This document shows positions 37,854 through 45,661 of a stretch of 64,000 bases of DNA, piece after piece. The translations under genes were made by a program, and so were the position numbers. Under the pieces are notes generated by a model, which worked only from the letters and a program-made list of their open reading frames with translations, was not told the origin of the DNA and made no database searches. Every line of letters begins with the position of its first letter. Position 1 is the stretch's first letter. The DNA comes from Mycobacteroides chelonae CCUG 47445 (lineage in GTDB: Bacteria; Actinomycetota; Actinomycetes; Mycobacteriales; Mycobacteriaceae): NCBI RefSeq assembly GCF_001632805.1, contig NZ_CP007220.1, positions 186,001-250,000 of the forward strand, written 5' to 3'.

Positions 37854-38189
37854 GTGGATGTCATCTCGATAACGGCTCTAGGGGATGAGCTGGTCGAAAC
37901 GGCGCAGCGCGCGCACAGTGGTCGGTCCGCGCACACGGTGCACGGTGGCAGGGACCATGCGCTGAAGCAGGTGCTGTTGGCCCTCGGCGCCGGGCATAAA
38001 CTTGCCGAACACGAAAACCCCGGCGAGGCAACCCTGTTAGTGCTCAGCGGGCGGGTGGAGCTTGCGACAGCGACCGCGAAGGCGGCGCTGGCCACCGGCG
38101 ACTACGTGATCATCCCGCAGGAGCGCCATGACCTCACTGCGGTCGAGGACTCGGCGGTGTTGCTGACAGTGGTGGGCCGGGCGGGCTGA
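37854..38189 (+). CDS. Small cupin-domain protein
   Basis: A 111-residue single-domain cupin. The first motif is degenerate (GAGHKLAEHENPGEATLLVLSGRVEL: GxxxxxHxHxxxxE-like with EHE), and the second reads GDYVIIPQERHDLTAVED with a His ligand. GTG 37854 is preceded by GGGAGA, which sets the start. Cupins of this size often bind a metal and act as sensors or dioxygenases. It ends the methyltransferase-regulator-cupin operon. Confidence 0.78.
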   Translation: MDVISITALGDELVETAQRAHSGRSAHTVHGGRDHALKQVLLALGAGHKLAEHENPGEATLLVLSGRVELATATAKAALATGDYVIIPQERHDLTAVEDSAVLLTVVGRAG

Positions 38190-38265
38190 GCCCGCCGAGT
38201 GCATACCAGGCGCAGGGTATTTCGCTGAGATGCCTGCGTGTTGTATGCGCTCGGCGAACTGAGTC

Positions 38266-40137
38266 TTACGCCTTGGGGCCGCCGCTTTCGGCCAGCCGCC
38301 GCACCGCGTCGATGAAGACGTCGATCTCGTCGAAGGTGTTGTAGAACGCGAACGAGGGCCGCACCGTCTGTTCCAGCCCGAGCCTGCGCAAAATCGGCTG
38401 AGCGCAATGATGTCCGGCACGCACCGCGATACCGTCGGCATTCAGTGCCTTACCGGCCTCCACCGGATCGTGCCCAGCGAGCACGAACGACAGTACCGAT
38501 GCCTTGTGATCGGCCGTCCCCACCAGCCGCACACCCGGGATGGCGGCCAATTGCGGTGTCGCGTACTCCAGTAGCGCGTGCTCGTACTCAGCGATCCGGT
38601 CGATGCCGATGCGCTCGACATACCGCAGCGCCTCGCCCAGCCCCACGGCGTCGGCGATGTTTCCGGTGCCCGCCTCGAACTTGTTGGGTGGACCCTGGAA
38701 TACCGCACGCTCCAGGGTGACATCGGCGATCATGTTGCCGCCGCCCTGCCACGGCGGCGTCTCCGCCAGCGCGTCTTCGCTGCCATAGAGCACGCCGATC
38801 CCGGTGGGGCCGTAGATCTTATGACCCGAGAAGACGAAGAAATCGGCACCGAGCTCCTGCAGGTTCACCGCGAGGTGTGGCACCGACTGCGCACCGTCGA
38901 TGAGCACGCGCGCGCCGTAGCGGTGCGCGATCTCGACGATCTGCTTGGCAGGCGTCACCGTCCCCAGCGCGTTGGAAACCTGAGTGGCCGCAACCAGTTT
39001 GGTGCGCGGACCGACCAGATCCTCGAGCTCGGAGAGCAGCAGGTTGCCGGCGTCGTCCACCGGAGCCACCTTGATGACGGCGCCGGTCTTCTTCGCGATC
39101 AATTGCCACGGAACGATGTTGGCGTGGTGCTCTAGGTGGGTGATGACGATTTCATCCCCGTGTCCCAGGTTCTTACCGCCCCAGGCATGAGCCACCAGGT
39201 TGATGGCCTCGGTGGCGCCACGCACGAAGATGATGTTCTCGTCCGCCTCGGCGCCCAGGAACTTACGGGCCGCGCCGCGCGCGTCCTCGTATGCATCGGT
39301 GGCCCGTGCCGCCAATTCGTGTGCCGCACGGTGGATGTTCGAGTTCTCATGCTGATAGAAGTGCACCAGTCGATCGATCACCGACTGTGGCTTCTGCGTG
39401 GTCGCGGCGTTATCGAACCAGATCAGCGGCTTACCGTTGACGGTCTCGGACAGGATCGGGAAATCCGCCCGAATCGACGCGACGTCGAAGGCGCGAGCGT
39501 CTTCGTGGATCGGCGCCGCGGCCGGCGCTTGACCCAAGAAGTAGTAATTCGACTCGTCGCCTCCCTTCGGTGCCACGGGGGCCGTCCAACCCAGATCCGG
39601 CACCGAAAGCGCCTCCGAGTGTGGGCTCACCCGTGGTGAAGCGACGGCTGGGGCCACCACAGGGGTGGCGAGCACCCCGGGGATTGTCGGCACCAGGCCC
39701 GAGGGGACCGCGAAATCGGCGAGACCGGTTGTCGGATAACCCGTTGCGGCGGTGTGCGCCGCAGAGGTGCCCGATGTCAGGTCACCGCCACCGCCGCGAG
39801 GTGCCACCGGCACCGCTCCGGGAATGCCGTCGGGTGTCGCCGAACTGAAAGCCGCTACCGGCGGGGCCACCGTTGCCGTCGACAGGGCGTCGGCAACGGG
39901 TGCGGGTGCGTATGGACTGGCCAACGAGCCCGCTGTGGCCGCCGCGGAGGATCCGGCCGTCGCGTCGGGCACGTTGCCCCGGGGTGCGACGGGTACCGCC
40001 GGTCCCGGGGTGTCGATACCCGGCGCTCCGGTGGGTGTGGCCTCCCAGAACAATTGGGTGGCCAATGCCGACAGCTCCGCCGCAGAGGGGAAGCCCGGTG
40101 GGCTGTCGGTTACGGGAATCGCGTCACTTGTAGACAT
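38266..40137 (-). CDS. Cysteine desulfurase with N-terminal encapsulin-targeting extension
   Basis: A 623-residue protein. About 210 N-terminal residues are rich in Ala, Pro, Gly and Ser and contain three similar motifs, PVAPRGN, PVAPRGGGGD and PVAPKGGDE (near residues 50, 111 and 188). The C-terminal 400 residues are a SufS-type desulfurase: PLP lysine in SGHKIYGPTG (K440) and the persulfide cysteine in RAGHHCAQP (C578). Such extensions load desulfurases into family 2A encapsulins, whose shell gene lies directly upstream. ATG 40137 overlaps the shell gene end by 14 bases in another frame. Sulfur would be released from cysteine inside the shell. Confidence 0.92.
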   Translation of the reverse strand: MSTSDAIPVTDSPPGFPSAAELSALATQLFWEATPTGAPGIDTPGPAVPVAPRGNVPDATAGSSAAATAGSLASPYAPAPVADALSTATVAPPVAAFSSATPDGIPGAVPVAPRGGGGDLTSGTSAAHTAATGYPTTGLADFAVPSGLVPTIPGVLATPVVAPAVASPRVSPHSEALSVPDLGWTAPVAPKGGDESNYYFLGQAPAAAPIHEDARAFDVASIRADFPILSETVNGKPLIWFDNAATTQKPQSVIDRLVHFYQHENSNIHRAAHELAARATDAYEDARGAARKFLGAEADENIIFVRGATEAINLVAHAWGGKNLGHGDEIVITHLEHHANIVPWQLIAKKTGAVIKVAPVDDAGNLLLSELEDLVGPRTKLVAATQVSNALGTVTPAKQIVEIAHRYGARVLIDGAQSVPHLAVNLQELGADFFVFSGHKIYGPTGIGVLYGSEDALAETPPWQGGGNMIADVTLERAVFQGPPNKFEAGTGNIADAVGLGEALRYVERIGIDRIAEYEHALLEYATPQLAAIPGVRLVGTADHKASVLSFVLAGHDPVEAGKALNADGIAVRAGHHCAQPILRRLGLEQTVRPSFAFYNTFDEIDVFIDAVRRLAESGGPKA

Positions 40138-41047
40138 GGAACTTGTCCACCTGCACGTCGTCGAGAACGGCCAGTGCGTCATCAGTCAGCACGGCCAGCG
40201 ACGAATACAGGGTGACGAGGTATGAGGCGATGGCCGACCGGTTGATTCCGGTGAACCGCACCGACAGTCCCGGTGCCTGCTCGCCGACCAAGCCGGGCTG
40301 GAACAGGCCGACAACGCCCTGGCGCTCCTCACCGGTACGCACCAGCAGGAACTTGGTCTTGGCGTCCTTCACCGGAACCTTGTCCGACGGGATGATCGGG
40401 ATGCCGCGCCAGGTGATGAACTGCGCACCGAACAGGCTCACGACAACGGGCGGCACGCCGCGGCGGGTGGCCTCACGGCCGAACGCGGCCACACCCAGCG
40501 GGTGGGTCAGGAAGAAACCGGGGGTCTTCCACACCTTGGTGATCAGGGCGTCCAGGTCATCCGGTGTGGGAGCGCCACCGAGGGTCTTGATGGTCTGCTC
40601 GGGTGTTGCCTGAGCCAGCAGGCCGTACTCGGCGTTATTGATGAGCTCGCTTTCCTGACGCTCCTTGATGGACTCGATGGTCAGGCGCAGCTGCTGGGCG
40701 ATCTGGTCGTGCGGGCTGGAGTACAGGTCCGAGACCCGGGTGTTGATGTCGAGCAGCGTCGAGATGGTGCGCAGCGTGTATTCGCGCGGATTGGTCTCGT
40801 AGTCGACGTAGGTCTGCGGCAGCGGGGCCTCGTTCTCGCCCTGCTCCTCGCTGTGGATCGCCACCTTGTCGGGGTTGATGACGCGGTTCACCCGGTAAAT
40901 GCCGGCCTCGACGGGTACCCAGTTCAGCAGATGCAGCAGCCACCGTGGAGTGATCGTCGACAGCTGGGGGACGGTCTTGGTGGCATTGGCTAGCTGCCGT
41001 GCGGCGAGATCGCCGAGGGCCTGGGATTCATTCTTGGCAGCGGGCAC
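40124..41047 (-). CDS. Family 2A encapsulin shell protein (SrpI/35-kDa antigen type)
   Basis: A 307-residue HK97-fold shell protein, the same length as the M. leprae major membrane protein I and similar to the M. avium 35-kDa antigen. It reads ARQLANATKTVPQLSTITPRWLLHLLNWVPVEAG near the N-terminus and ends KFHVYK. There is no inserted cyclic-nucleotide domain, so it is the 2A rather than 2B type. GTG 41047 is chosen because GAGGAGG sits 8 bases upstream. About 60 copies are expected to form a nanocompartment around the adjacent cysteine desulfurase. Confidence 0.92.
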   Translation of the reverse strand: MPAAKNESQALGDLAARQLANATKTVPQLSTITPRWLLHLLNWVPVEAGIYRVNRVINPDKVAIHSEEQGENEAPLPQTYVDYETNPREYTLRTISTLLDINTRVSDLYSSPHDQIAQQLRLTIESIKERQESELINNAEYGLLAQATPEQTIKTLGGAPTPDDLDALITKVWKTPGFFLTHPLGVAAFGREATRRGVPPVVVSLFGAQFITWRGIPIIPSDKVPVKDAKTKFLLVRTGEERQGVVGLFQPGLVGEQAPGLSVRFTGINRSAIASYLVTLYSSLAVLTDDALAVLDDVQVDKFHVYK

Positions 41048-41078
41048 AGCGGTTTCCTCCTCAGCGAATGGGATCAAG

Positions 41079-41124
41079 ACCTGATGCCCGAAATCCTAAT
41101 CGCGATTGGGGCGGTGCATCAGGT
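41079..41124. promoter_or_regulatory. Inverted repeat flanking a putative encapsulin promoter
   Basis: ACCTGATGC (41079-41087) and GCATCAGGT (41116-41124) are perfect 9-base inverted copies separated by 28 bases. On the minus strand, TAGGAT (complement of 41093-41098) between the arms could be the -10 box of the shell-desulfurase operon. Binding of a repressor to both arms is plausible but untested. Confidence 0.4.
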
Positions 41125-41256
41125 AAGGAACACCCGTGCGCCAAACTCCTCGCGGGCGGTTGAGCCGTCGCGCCGCGTCGCCGTGAATCGGTATCTCACT
41201 CGCCCGCCCCCTAGAAGTGGCCCCGGTGGAAAAGCAGGCGCGCGGCTGGGGATCCG

Positions 41257-41262
41257 TAGACT
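41257..41262 (+). promoter_or_regulatory. -10 box of a leaderless transcript
   Basis: TAGACT fits the mycobacterial TANNNT consensus and its last base is 7 bases before the ATG of the poly-cysteine leader ORF, so transcription probably begins at or next to that ATG. No clear -35 box is seen. Confidence 0.55.
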
Positions 41263-41268
41263 GGTTGC

Positions 41269-41370
41269 ATGCAGCACGTCGCACAGTCGCACCGACGCCG
41301 GGCGATCAGCGCGCTGCGCGCCGACAGCTTCGGGGCGCGCAGCGCCGCCGTGTGTTGCTGTTGTTGTTGA
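41269..41370 (+). CDS. Leaderless poly-cysteine leader peptide (33 aa)
   Basis: The ORF starts at ATG 41269 and ends at TGA 41368-41370. The product begins MQHVAQSHRRRAISALRADS and ends in five consecutive cysteines directly before the stop (TGT TGC TGT TGT TGT TGA). Short leaderless ORFs with a terminal Cys run are known in mycobacteria as cysteine-sensing attenuators: when Cys-tRNA is scarce, ribosomes stall and free the ribosome site of the next gene. Here the Cys codons and stop are complementary to the ribosome-binding region of the gene at 41465, which fits the mechanism. Confidence 0.8.
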   Translation: MQHVAQSHRRRAISALRADSFGARSAAVCCCCC

Positions 41371-41462
41371 TTCCCTAACCCCGCCCTCTGGCACCCGGGA
41401 TCGCCGTTTTCCATGTTGACGAGCTCCTGGGCTGCAATCCGCCGGCACAAGGATCAACCAAC
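41363..41462 (+). promoter_or_regulatory. Predicted cysteine-responsive translational attenuator
   Basis: GTTGTTGATTCC (41363-41374, the end of the Cys run plus stop) can pair with GGATCAACCAAC (41451-41462) in 11 base pairs interrupted by two single-base bulges. The second segment includes AAGGA (41449-41453), the likely ribosome site for ATG 41465. Ribosomes stalled on Cys codons would block this pairing and allow translation. The pairing was read by hand; competing structures in 41375-41448 were not evaluated. Confidence 0.6.
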
Positions 41463-41464
41463 CC

Positions 41465-42736
41465 ATGACCACTCATTCTTTGCTATCGCTCGTCGATTGG
41501 CCCTCCGCCCGCATCACTGGCAGGCGTCACGGGTACCACGCCGAGGCACTCCCGCAGCGCCTGACGAGGTACCGCGGCGGCACCTATTCATCCACTGTGG
41601 ACAAGGTTGTGTTCACCGACGGAACTTCCGCTCGCACAGATTTAATTCGCCTGAACCCCACTATCGCCGCGTACTCCCTCGATATCGCGGGAATCGCCCC
41701 CAATCTGCCCTCGGGCTACGCGGTGGCCGACTGGCTGTCGGTGGCGAACCTGCGGGCCCGCACCCGTGAATCTCAGGTGGCCTGGATCTTGGCCAACTCC
41801 TTCCCGGCGCTGTCGACGGCACAACTGAGTCGCCGGTTGCGTGCGGTGGGGTATCTGGGCGAGGCGAACATCAAGGACCACGAGGCCATCGCGGGAACCC
41901 AGGCCGCCATCTGGTTCCTCACCAACGGGACAGAGCTGGACACCGCGGCGCGCAATGTGCCAACCGCTACCCGAAAGTCTCCGTCTTTCATCGAGTTCGA
42001 ATTCAAGGAGCGCCCACAGCTGGGCGGTCTGACGGTGCGGACCAGTGCGGGGCAGCAGCCGGCCAGCGTGCGGCTGCACGCATCCGTGAATGGGGCCGTG
42101 TGGCGCGAGGTGTCCTCTTCGGAATTGAATTTCAGCGAGGGTGAGGCGCAGTACGTCAAGACGTTGGGCGTCGGCGCGACGGTTGCCGAAACCCGGCACG
42201 GTGCACCGGATCTCGGGTATCGCTTCTATCGCCTGTACGTGCAGGGCGGTACCGCCGATATCGAGGGTGTCGAATTCTGGTTGCACGATGCCCGTAATCA
42301 CCGCAATGCCGACCGCGTGGTGCAGCTGTACCGGTATCTGTTGGAGCAGTCGTTGATCGCGGCCGGCCAGACTGAGCACGCCCCCGTCATCGATGACTCG
42401 CAGGCTGTGATGGCGGCAGGACTCATGGGGCCCTTCGTCGTGGATTCACAACGCCCGGTTCTGCTCTCGCTGTCCGAGGGTGCCAAGGCCATGGACATCT
42501 CCGGCGCGGAGCTCACCGGGCTGGTGGGCTCGGGCACGCGTTTCTATGTGCGGCCCGCGGAGTGCGTTGCGGCGGTGACGGTCTCGGTGGTTGACCCAGT
42601 GACGACCGCCCGGGTGCTCACCGGTGTGGCAGAGGGGCCGTTGACTCCGTTGGCGCTCGTGCTTCCCGGTGCGCGGGAAGTTGTCGAACTCACCGTCGAG
42701 TGGGCCGAGACCACGCAACTGTCGCGGGTGAGTTAG
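41465..42736 (+). CDS. TQXA thioester-domain protein with the reactive Cys replaced by Ser
   Basis: A 423-residue protein. Residues 60-155 match thioester (TQXA) domains: IAAYSLDI, SQVAWILANSFP and GTQAAIWFLTNG. In active domains the first motif is a-Y-C, and its Cys forms a thioester with the Gln of TQ. Here it is Ser71, so a thioester with Gln146 cannot form. A discoidin-like beta domain follows (about residues 175-280), then a C-terminal beta-rich region. No signal peptide or anchor is seen, unlike surface thioester adhesins. A poly-cysteine attenuator precedes it, and it converges on hisC2 with a 4-base overlap. Role unknown. Confidence 0.75.
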   Translation: MTTHSLLSLVDWPSARITGRRHGYHAEALPQRLTRYRGGTYSSTVDKVVFTDGTSARTDLIRLNPTIAAYSLDIAGIAPNLPSGYAVADWLSVANLRARTRESQVAWILANSFPALSTAQLSRRLRAVGYLGEANIKDHEAIAGTQAAIWFLTNGTELDTAARNVPTATRKSPSFIEFEFKERPQLGGLTVRTSAGQQPASVRLHASVNGAVWREVSSSELNFSEGEAQYVKTLGVGATVAETRHGAPDLGYRFYRLYVQGGTADIEGVEFWLHDARNHRNADRVVQLYRYLLEQSLIAAGQTEHAPVIDDSQAVMAAGLMGPFVVDSQRPVLLSLSEGAKAMDISGAELTGLVGSGTRFYVRPAECVAAVTVSVVDPVTTARVLTGVAEGPLTPLALVLPGAREVVELTVEWAETTQLSRVS

Positions 42737-43776
42737 CGCCAGGAGCGCGCGAACTCCAGGAATGCGTCGTTCTCTTCGGGTGCTCCGACGGTGACTCGCA
42801 CACCGTCGGCGCCGAAGGGGCGCACGATGATTCGGGCCTCGGCGGAGGCTTGTGCGAATTCCGTCGAGCGATCGCCCAACGGTAGCCACACGAAGTTGGC
42901 CTGCGATGGCGGTACCTCGTATCCCGCCTCCCGGAGTGCTTGGGTCACTCTTGTGCGTTCGGCGACAACATCATTGGTTCGTGCGAGGAGTTCCTCTGCG
43001 GCGCCCAGGGAGGCCACCGCAGCGGCCTGAGCGAGGCTGGAGGCGCTGAACGGCACGTACACCTTGCCCAGCGTGGTGATCACATCGGGATCGCCGATCG
43101 CGTAGCCCACCCGCAGGCCGGCCAGGCCGTAGGCCTTTGAGAAGGTGCGTAACACAACAACATTGGGATGTTCGCGAACAAGGGCAATGCTGTCGGTGAA
43201 GTCTTCGCGCACGTACTCGATGTATGCCTCGTCGATTGCGATGAGGATGTGGGGCGGTACCGCCTCGACAAACCGGCGTAGCTCGGCGGGTGGGACCACG
43301 GTGCCGGTCGGATTGTTGGGATTGCAGACGAAGATCAGCCGGGTGGCGTCCGTCACTGCGGCGGCCATGGCCGCCAGGTCGTAGGTGTGGTCGGTCAGCG
43401 GCACCTGAACGGGAGTGGCCCCAGCGACCCGCACCACCAGCGGGTAGGTCTCGAAGGACCGCCAGCCGAACAGCACCTCGTCCCCCACCGTGGCGGTGAC
43501 CTGTACGAGCTGCTGGCACAGGCTCACCGATCCGCATCCGACCGCGATGTGCTCAGGCGGCATGTCCACGTGTTTGGCCAGGTGTGAGCGCAGCTCGGCG
43601 TAGCCGTTGTCCGGGTAACGGTTGATCTGCGCGGTTGCCTCGACGATGGCCGTGTGGACGCTGGGCAGTGGTCCGTGCACGGTCTCGTTACTGGCGAGCT
43701 TGATGGCACCGGGGACGTTGCGGCCGGGGGTGTACGCCGGCAGTTCAGTCAGCTCGGGGCGAAGTCGGGCAGGCAC
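42733..43776 (-). CDS. hisC2: Histidinol-phosphate/aromatic aminotransferase (HisC2-like)
   Basis: A 347-residue fold-type I aminotransferase. It has LASNETVHGPLPS at the N-terminus, NPNNPTGTV, the Asp and Tyr of AIDEAYIEY, the PLP lysine in RTFSKAYGLAGLRVGYAIG, and the distal Arg region. It matches Rv3772 and may act on histidinol phosphate or phenylpyruvate. It is the last chromosomal protein gene before the tRNA pair and the island. Confidence 0.87.
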   Translation of the reverse strand: MPARLRPELTELPAYTPGRNVPGAIKLASNETVHGPLPSVHTAIVEATAQINRYPDNGYAELRSHLAKHVDMPPEHIAVGCGSVSLCQQLVQVTATVGDEVLFGWRSFETYPLVVRVAGATPVQVPLTDHTYDLAAMAAAVTDATRLIFVCNPNNPTGTVVPPAELRRFVEAVPPHILIAIDEAYIEYVREDFTDSIALVREHPNVVVLRTFSKAYGLAGLRVGYAIGDPDVITTLGKVYVPFSASSLAQAAAVASLGAAEELLARTNDVVAERTRVTQALREAGYEVPPSQANFVWLPLGDRSTEFAQASAEARIIVRPFGADGVRVTVGAPEENDAFLEFARSWR

Positions 43777-43908
43777 TGGAACAGACTATCTGTGCATGTT
43801 GGACCGGATGGCGACCAACGGCTTTGCCTTCCGGCCTCGCGGGCCTGTACTCTGTGCCCTCGGCGGTTCGGAATCCATTTATGGGTTCCGGTACCCTCGG
43901 GAAGTTCA

Positions 43909-43997
43909 GGAGGCGTGCCAGAGCGGCCGAATGGGACTCACTGCTAATGAGTTGTCCCCTTTACGGGGGACCGGAGGTTCAAATCCTCTCGCCTCCG
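43909..43997 (+). tRNA. tRNA-Ser(GCU)
   Basis: An 89-nt class II tRNA: acceptor GGAGGCG/CGCCTCC, anticodon stem ACTCA/TGAGT around CTGCTAA (anticodon GCT, reads AGC/AGU), long variable arm TCCCC..GGGGA and T-arm CGGAGGTTCAAATCCTC. CCA is not encoded. Confidence 0.96.
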
Positions 43998-44045
43998 CGT
44001 CGGTCTGCAGGCCAAACCTGTTGACCTGCAACAATTGAATAGCAC

Positions 44046-44118
44046 GCGCCCGTAGCTCAACGGATAGAGCATCTGACTACGGATCAGAAGGTTAGGGGTT
44101 CGAATCCCTTCGGGCGCA
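44046..44118 (+). tRNA. tRNA-Arg(ACG), island attachment gene
   Basis: A 73-nt tRNA: acceptor GCGCCCG/CGGGCGC, D-arm AGCTCAACGGATAGAGC, anticodon stem TCTGA/TCAGA around CTACGGA (anticodon ACG), T-arm AGGGGTTCGAATCCCTT. Its last 35 bases recur at 54303-54337, so this gene served as the integration site and stays intact after insertion. Confidence 0.97.
44084..44118 (+). repeat. attL: 3' half of tRNA-Arg, 35-bp direct repeat copy 1
   Basis: Identical over 35 bases to 54303-54337; the bases before (A versus G) and after (C versus T) differ, which sets the limits. The repeat covers the anticodon-stem 3' strand, variable loop, T-arm and acceptor end, the usual crossover region for tyrosine integrases. 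Confidence 0.93.
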
Positions 44119-44278
44119 CTATAGTTCGAGTTCAGGGGCATTTCGCTGGTAGCTGGCTAATTGCACGGCCATCGAATACCCGCAAATTAGATTTTGGTCG
44201 GTGTTGCTGGCTCATCTGCCTACTACCCGACCCGGACTGGCCCACCATGGTTCCTTGAAACACATGGGCACTCTTTGT

Positions 44279-45661
44279 TCAACAGGCTCGCTCAGCAGGA
44301 GAAAAGCCCCAACGGCGACGCGCATGCAGGCCAAGTGTCCATAGGCCGAGGACAAGCGCGGCGGCCAAGCAACTAATTGCGGTGATTTGTAGGGCCGTTT
44401 CAGAAGCGACTTGTGAGCCGATACCGCGGCTGCGATCGGTGACGGCTCCCGCCATCGCCACGCTAAGGCCAGCTGCGACGGTGATCACTGTTTTGGTGAC
44501 TCCGGATGCCTCCCCGGCTCGCTCGGGTGTGATGACTCCTTGAGTGGCGATCAGGGTCAACGCATTAGCGGCCCCGAGGGCGGCGCCAGCTAGCGTGGCC
44601 GCGATCAGATAGACCGTGAGCGATGGCGCCCACACCAGGCATAAAAGGCATGTGGCCGCGCCCGTAAGGAATATAGCCATCGCATATACGGCAACCGAGG
44701 GAACGATGCGGCCGGCCAGTGGGCCGGTGAGTGCCATCGCCAGTGCCGGGATGAGAAAGGCGACGCCTGCCCTAACGACCGACAGACTCCATTGCCCCTG
44801 CAGTGTCAAGGGGACAACGAATAGGAGCATCACCATTGCGGCGTTAGCCACCGCACCGGTGAGCGTCAGCGCCACAAAAGGCCCATTGCGAAAGAGCGCT
44901 AGGTCAACCAGTGGATTAGTCGCTAGTTGTTCGCGATACACAAACAAGATCAGCAGCGCGAACACCAGGATGATCCCGGCGATACTTGCAGATAACGGCC
45001 ATATCCTGACGCGGTCGACGACGATCGCGAGTGCCGCGAGGGCTGCGGTGATCGTCACCAACCCCGGCCAGTCGATCTGTCGATGGTGGTCGTTGTCGAA
45101 GCTCTCGTCGACGCGACGGGCCGCAAGAGCCCCGGCGGCGGCCAAGGGCACATTAAGCCAGAACACCGCCCGCCAAGAGACGGTGTCGGTGAGAAATCCG
45201 CCGACGAATGGCCCGCAGGCGGTGGCTATTCCGCCGATACCTAGCGCCCATCCAATGGCGCGACCACGCATCTTGGTCGGGTACAGGTTGGTGAGCAAAG
45301 ACAGACCTACCGGCATGATCATCGCGGCACCCGCCCCTTGGGCCACACGCGCTCCGACTAAGACGGGCAGCGTCGGAGCGAGCGCGCACACCAGGGACGA
45401 CACCCCGAAAAGGGCCAGTCCTAACACGAGCAGACGCCGTCGCCCGAACAGGTCACCAAGACGTCCGGCACCTAGCATCAGCGTGCCGGTAGACAGCAGG
45501 TAGGCACTGACCACCCACTGCAGACCACCGCTGTCTGCGTGCAGATCACGGCCGATCTGCGGGAGCGCCAGGTTCAACGCGAACGCGTCCAGCTGAATGC
45601 AGAACACTCCAACGGACATGGCCAGCAAGGCCCACTGTCTAGCTACGAATATTGGTGCCAT
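44279..45661 (-). CDS. bcmT: MFS drug exporter of the bicyclomycin-type cluster
   Basis: A 460-residue major-facilitator protein of the DHA2/EmrB-QacA group with about 14 membrane helices. It shows the motif A region GRLGDLFGRRRLLVLG and motif C-like GPFVGGFLTDTVSWRAVFWLNVP. Known bicyclomycin clusters encode an MFS exporter, and this one is divergent from the biosynthetic genes across a 546-base intergenic region. Its likely job is export of the diketopiperazine product and self-protection. The gene name is assigned by context; a general drug pump cannot be excluded. Confidence 0.8.
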   Translation of the reverse strand: MAPIFVARQWALLAMSVGVFCIQLDAFALNLALPQIGRDLHADSGGLQWVVSAYLLSTGTLMLGAGRLGDLFGRRRLLVLGLALFGVSSLVCALAPTLPVLVGARVAQGAGAAMIMPVGLSLLTNLYPTKMRGRAIGWALGIGGIATACGPFVGGFLTDTVSWRAVFWLNVPLAAAGALAARRVDESFDNDHHRQIDWPGLVTITAALAALAIVVDRVRIWPLSASIAGIILVFALLILFVYREQLATNPLVDLALFRNGPFVALTLTGAVANAAMVMLLFVVPLTLQGQWSLSVVRAGVAFLIPALAMALTGPLAGRIVPSVAVYAMAIFLTGAATCLLCLVWAPSLTVYLIAATLAGAALGAANALTLIATQGVITPERAGEASGVTKTVITVAAGLSVAMAGAVTDRSRGIGSQVASETALQITAISCLAAALVLGLWTLGLHARRRWGFSPAERAC

